Origin: Saccharicrinis sp050296935
GTDB taxonomy: Bacteria; Bacteroidota; Bacteroidia; Bacteroidales; Marinilabiliaceae
NCBI GenBank assembly: GCA_050296935.1
Contig: JBNKRV010000211.1
Coordinates: forward strand, 11,869-75,868
Length of the DNA stretch: 64,000 nucleotides
Direction of reading: 5' to 3'
Shown: one piece after another, positions 62,141-64,000 of the stretch
Layout of the letters: every line of letters begins with the position of its first letter
Position numbering within the stretch: the first letter of the stretch is position 1
Program-made: the position numbers and the translations under genes
Notes under the pieces: generated by a model
What the model was told of the DNA's origin: nothing
Database searches by the model: none
What the model saw: only the letters and a program-made list of their open reading frames with translations

Positions 62141-62707
62141 ATGCTAAAAGATCTAATATTAAAAAACCGAAGTTACCGTCGGTTCTATCAGGATAAACCA
62201 ATCCATACTGATGAATTAGTTGAGTTGGTAGACCTGGCTCGTCTTTCTCCTTCGGCGCGTAATGCCCAACCACTTAAATACATTCTTTCGAATACTCCGA
62301 AGATGAATAGTGTTATTTTTAAGCATTTATCATGGGCCGGATATTTAACAGATTGGTCGGGGCCAGAAGAAGGTGAAAGACCAGCTGCTTATATTATCAT
62401 GATAAATGACACCTCCATTTCGTCTAACTTTTTTAGTGATAACGGAATTGCTTCTCAAAGTATCATGCTGGGGGCTGTGGAAAAAGGTTATGGAGGTTGT
62501 ATTATTGGATCTGTTGAAAGATTACAACTTCAAAGGGAATTGAATATTCCATCAAAATATAAAGTGGTACAAGTGATTGCTTTAGGGGTACCCAAAGAAG
62601 AAGTAGTAATTGAAGAGTTGAATAAGGATCATAAATATTGGAGAGACTTAAAAGAAGTACATCACGTACCCAAAAGAAACCTTTCTGATATTATTGTGAA
62701 ATTATAA
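62141..62707 (+). CDS. nitroreductase family flavoprotein
   Basis: A 188-residue FMN-dependent NAD(P)H oxidoreductase of the nitroreductase superfamily. FMN-binding motifs: 'NRSYRRFYQDKPI' at the start, 'ARLSPSARNAQPLKYIL', and 'GGCIIGSVER'. The physiological electron acceptor cannot be told. Likely in an operon with sodB. Confidence 0.9.
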   Translation: MLKDLILKNRSYRRFYQDKPIHTDELVELVDLARLSPSARNAQPLKYILSNTPKMNSVIFKHLSWAGYLTDWSGPEEGERPAAYIIMINDTSISSNFFSDNGIASQSIMLGAVEKGYGGCIIGSVERLQLQRELNIPSKYKVVQVIALGVPKEEVVIEELNKDHKYWRDLKEVHHVPKRNLSDIIVKL

Positions 62708-62731
62708 AAGTATTTGTTTTTAAGGACTTGA

Positions 62732-62777
62732 AGCCTAACCTAAATCATCGTATATTTAGGTTAGGCTATTTTTTTAT
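62732..62777 (+). terminator. Rho-independent terminator after the nitroreductase gene
   Basis: Fourteen-base perfect stem AGCCTAACCTAAAT / ATTTAGGTTAGGCT with an eight-base loop and a T-run. Confidence 0.92.
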
Positions 62778-62802
62778 ATGGCATAATATAAAAAATTAAA
62801 GT

Positions 62803-63522
62803 ATGAAAAATCAACTTATCTTATCCTTTTTAACATTGTTTTTGAGTGTTGGTATATATGCCCAGTTTGATAGGGATTCATTGTTATTTAGAGGTGTTGT
62901 TATGGAAGGAGATAGTTTATTTGTACTTCCATATGCCAAATATGTTGTTAACAATGATCAAGGCTATATGACTAACGATAAAGGACAATTTTCATTTTGG
63001 GCTCAGAATGGGGATATTGTACGATTTTCATATGTTGGATTTAAATCACTTTATGTGCAGATAAATGATTCATTAGCCAATAGGAATTTTTTGATGGGAG
63101 TTTTTTTAAGTAAGGATACCATTGAGCTTTCAGAAGTTGTTATTCTGCCACAAATAACCAATCCCAATGCTGCAGCCCGCAATATGCCATTATTGAGAAC
63201 TCCGGAAGAAACAGTGGGGCAGCACAATGTTGATGTGTCTGCTTATCAGGCAAAAACACAACCTGTAACAGAATGGGATGCGGAAATGAATCAGAAAAAC
63301 TTTATACAGGCCAGATCCAATGATGTGGCATACCGAGGTCAGATTCAACCAACTCAAATGATTGGAATCAGTAATGTATCGGTACAACAGGCACTCACTC
63401 GTGCTAAAATCGAAAAGCTTAAAGAGCCCAAAAAGGTGTTTATTTCTCAGGCCGAGTGGGAATTCTTAATTACATCATATCAGGAAAAAATGAATTCCGG
63501 AATGCTGAAGAATTTAAAATAA
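62803..63522 (+). CDS. secreted carboxypeptidase-like regulatory domain protein
   Basis: A 239-residue exported protein. Signal peptide about 1-20 ('LFLSVGIYAQ'), no lipobox. Residues 27-115 form a carboxypeptidase D regulatory-like beta domain ('FRGVVMEGDSLFVLPYAKYVV' in part; 'DIVRFSYVGFKSLYVQI'), the same kind found at the N-terminus of TonB receptors. The rest (125-239) is polar and helical with no recognised domain. Such free-standing proteins are common in Bacteroidota, of unknown role. It starts 25 bases after a terminator and so must have its own promoter. Confidence 0.8.
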   Translation: MKNQLILSFLTLFLSVGIYAQFDRDSLLFRGVVMEGDSLFVLPYAKYVVNNDQGYMTNDKGQFSFWAQNGDIVRFSYVGFKSLYVQINDSLANRNFLMGVFLSKDTIELSEVVILPQITNPNAAARNMPLLRTPEETVGQHNVDVSAYQAKTQPVTEWDAEMNQKNFIQARSNDVAYRGQIQPTQMIGISNVSVQQALTRAKIEKLKEPKKVFISQAEWEFLITSYQEKMNSGMLKNLK

Positions 63523-64000
63523 TCCATTGTCGAATAAATGATCTCAGACGGTTTCAGGTCTGAAGTTGTTACTAATGCATTTGCGATCATCCGATCTGTT
63601 ATTGATACCCCGGATTAAAAGAGATGCTAATGTTTTTCAATTCCCTTTACTCATCTTCAGAAGCCAATATTCCCGGCTAATTTACTTTCTAATAACTTTA
63701 TGTTCTGATTATTACCTGAGTTTTTACCATTTTTTCAGTAAACTATACTAAAGAAAATAAATTATTATTTTATATTTGACGATCTTTTTTTAAACAAAAA
63801 TATCATATGCCGGATAAAATATTTTAAGTAGAAATCAGCGTATACCTAAACGTACCACAGTACTAGTAAACTTAACCATGCTGAATATACCACACCAGAT
63901 AATATGTAGAATATTTATCGACAACAAACATACATTAAGTAAAAAACGAATAAAGACATGTGTATTGTTAAAGAAAACAATACCCTGTTTCACAAAGAAC
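63523..64000. other. right-edge stretch without a recognised gene
   Basis: About 478 bases of AT-rich sequence. A 61-codon frame (63566-63751) has implausible composition. No terminator, repeat shared with other gaps, or RNA gene was recognised. Confidence 0.45.

Noticed and set aside
63566..63751. 61-codon frame near the right edge
   Set aside because: Composition typical of translated AT-rich non-coding DNA.
1..64000. tRNA, rRNA, CRISPR arrays, prophage or complete insertion sequences
   Set aside because: No T-loop consensus GTTCRANNC with matching stems, no regularly spaced direct repeats, and no transposase or phage gene was seen in any frame.

Overview
The window is a chromosomal segment of a Bacteroidota bacterium. 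It is AT-rich and genes usually lack a Shine-Dalgarno sequence. Many genes are preceded by a close match to the Bacteroidota -7 promoter element TAnnTTTG. Phylum-typical markers are an LpxC-FabZ fusion, a TonB-dependent receptor with an N-terminal carboxypeptidase-like domain paired with a DUF4249 lipoprotein, an IF2 with a long lysine/glutamate-rich linker, and an ECF sigma/anti-sigma pair. A Bacteroidia lineage such as Marinilabiliales is plausible, but this is inferred from gene style only. No rRNA, tRNA, CRISPR array or complete transposon was seen.

Layout. 0-7 kb: small lipoprotein and YchJ genes, then an envelope/isoprenoid run (M23 peptidase, dxr, rseP, tatA), a universal stress protein and a MORN-repeat protein. 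7-16 kb: RNase R, a TetR regulator, metA, gcvH, a peroxiredoxin-like protein, and aroB-aroA on the minus strand. 16-26 kb, minus strand: TonB receptor/DUF4249 pair, a 1.2 kb non-coding stretch with repeat elements, and the lipid A block HD phosphohydrolase, lpxD, lpxC-fabZ, lpxA. 26-31 kb: the rimP-nusA-infB translation/transcription operon. 31-33 kb: overlapping sigma and anti-sigma genes. 33-40.5 kb: complete SUF iron-sulfur operon (sufB, C, D, S, E and a DUF59 gene), then queG, whose product needs [4Fe-4S] clusters. 40.7-55 kb: hydrolase and GSCFA genes, then a glycogen island (debranching enzyme, GT4 glycosyltransferase, GH57, a 103-residue stand-alone CBM48 protein, a 1410-residue glycogen synthase-phosphorylase fusion, and branching enzyme on the opposite strand). 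55-64 kb: a sigma-54 activator with lptE, a hypothetical gene and secG, then groS-groL, an iron-type superoxide dismutase, a nitroreductase and a secreted carboxypeptidase-like-domain protein.

The glycogen island encodes synthesis, branching, debranching and phosphorolysis together; its most unusual features are the fusion of synthase with phosphorylase and the free carbohydrate-binding module. The intergenic regions hold at least three families of short elements with terminal inverted repeats (MITE-like). One family has four near-complete copies, in both orientations, plus a partial fifth; all lie beside gene 3' ends or terminators. The rimP leader has a terminator-like hairpin between promoter and start codon, which suggests attenuation of the nusA operon. 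These elements and the leader are the observations that ordinary gene annotation does not explain.
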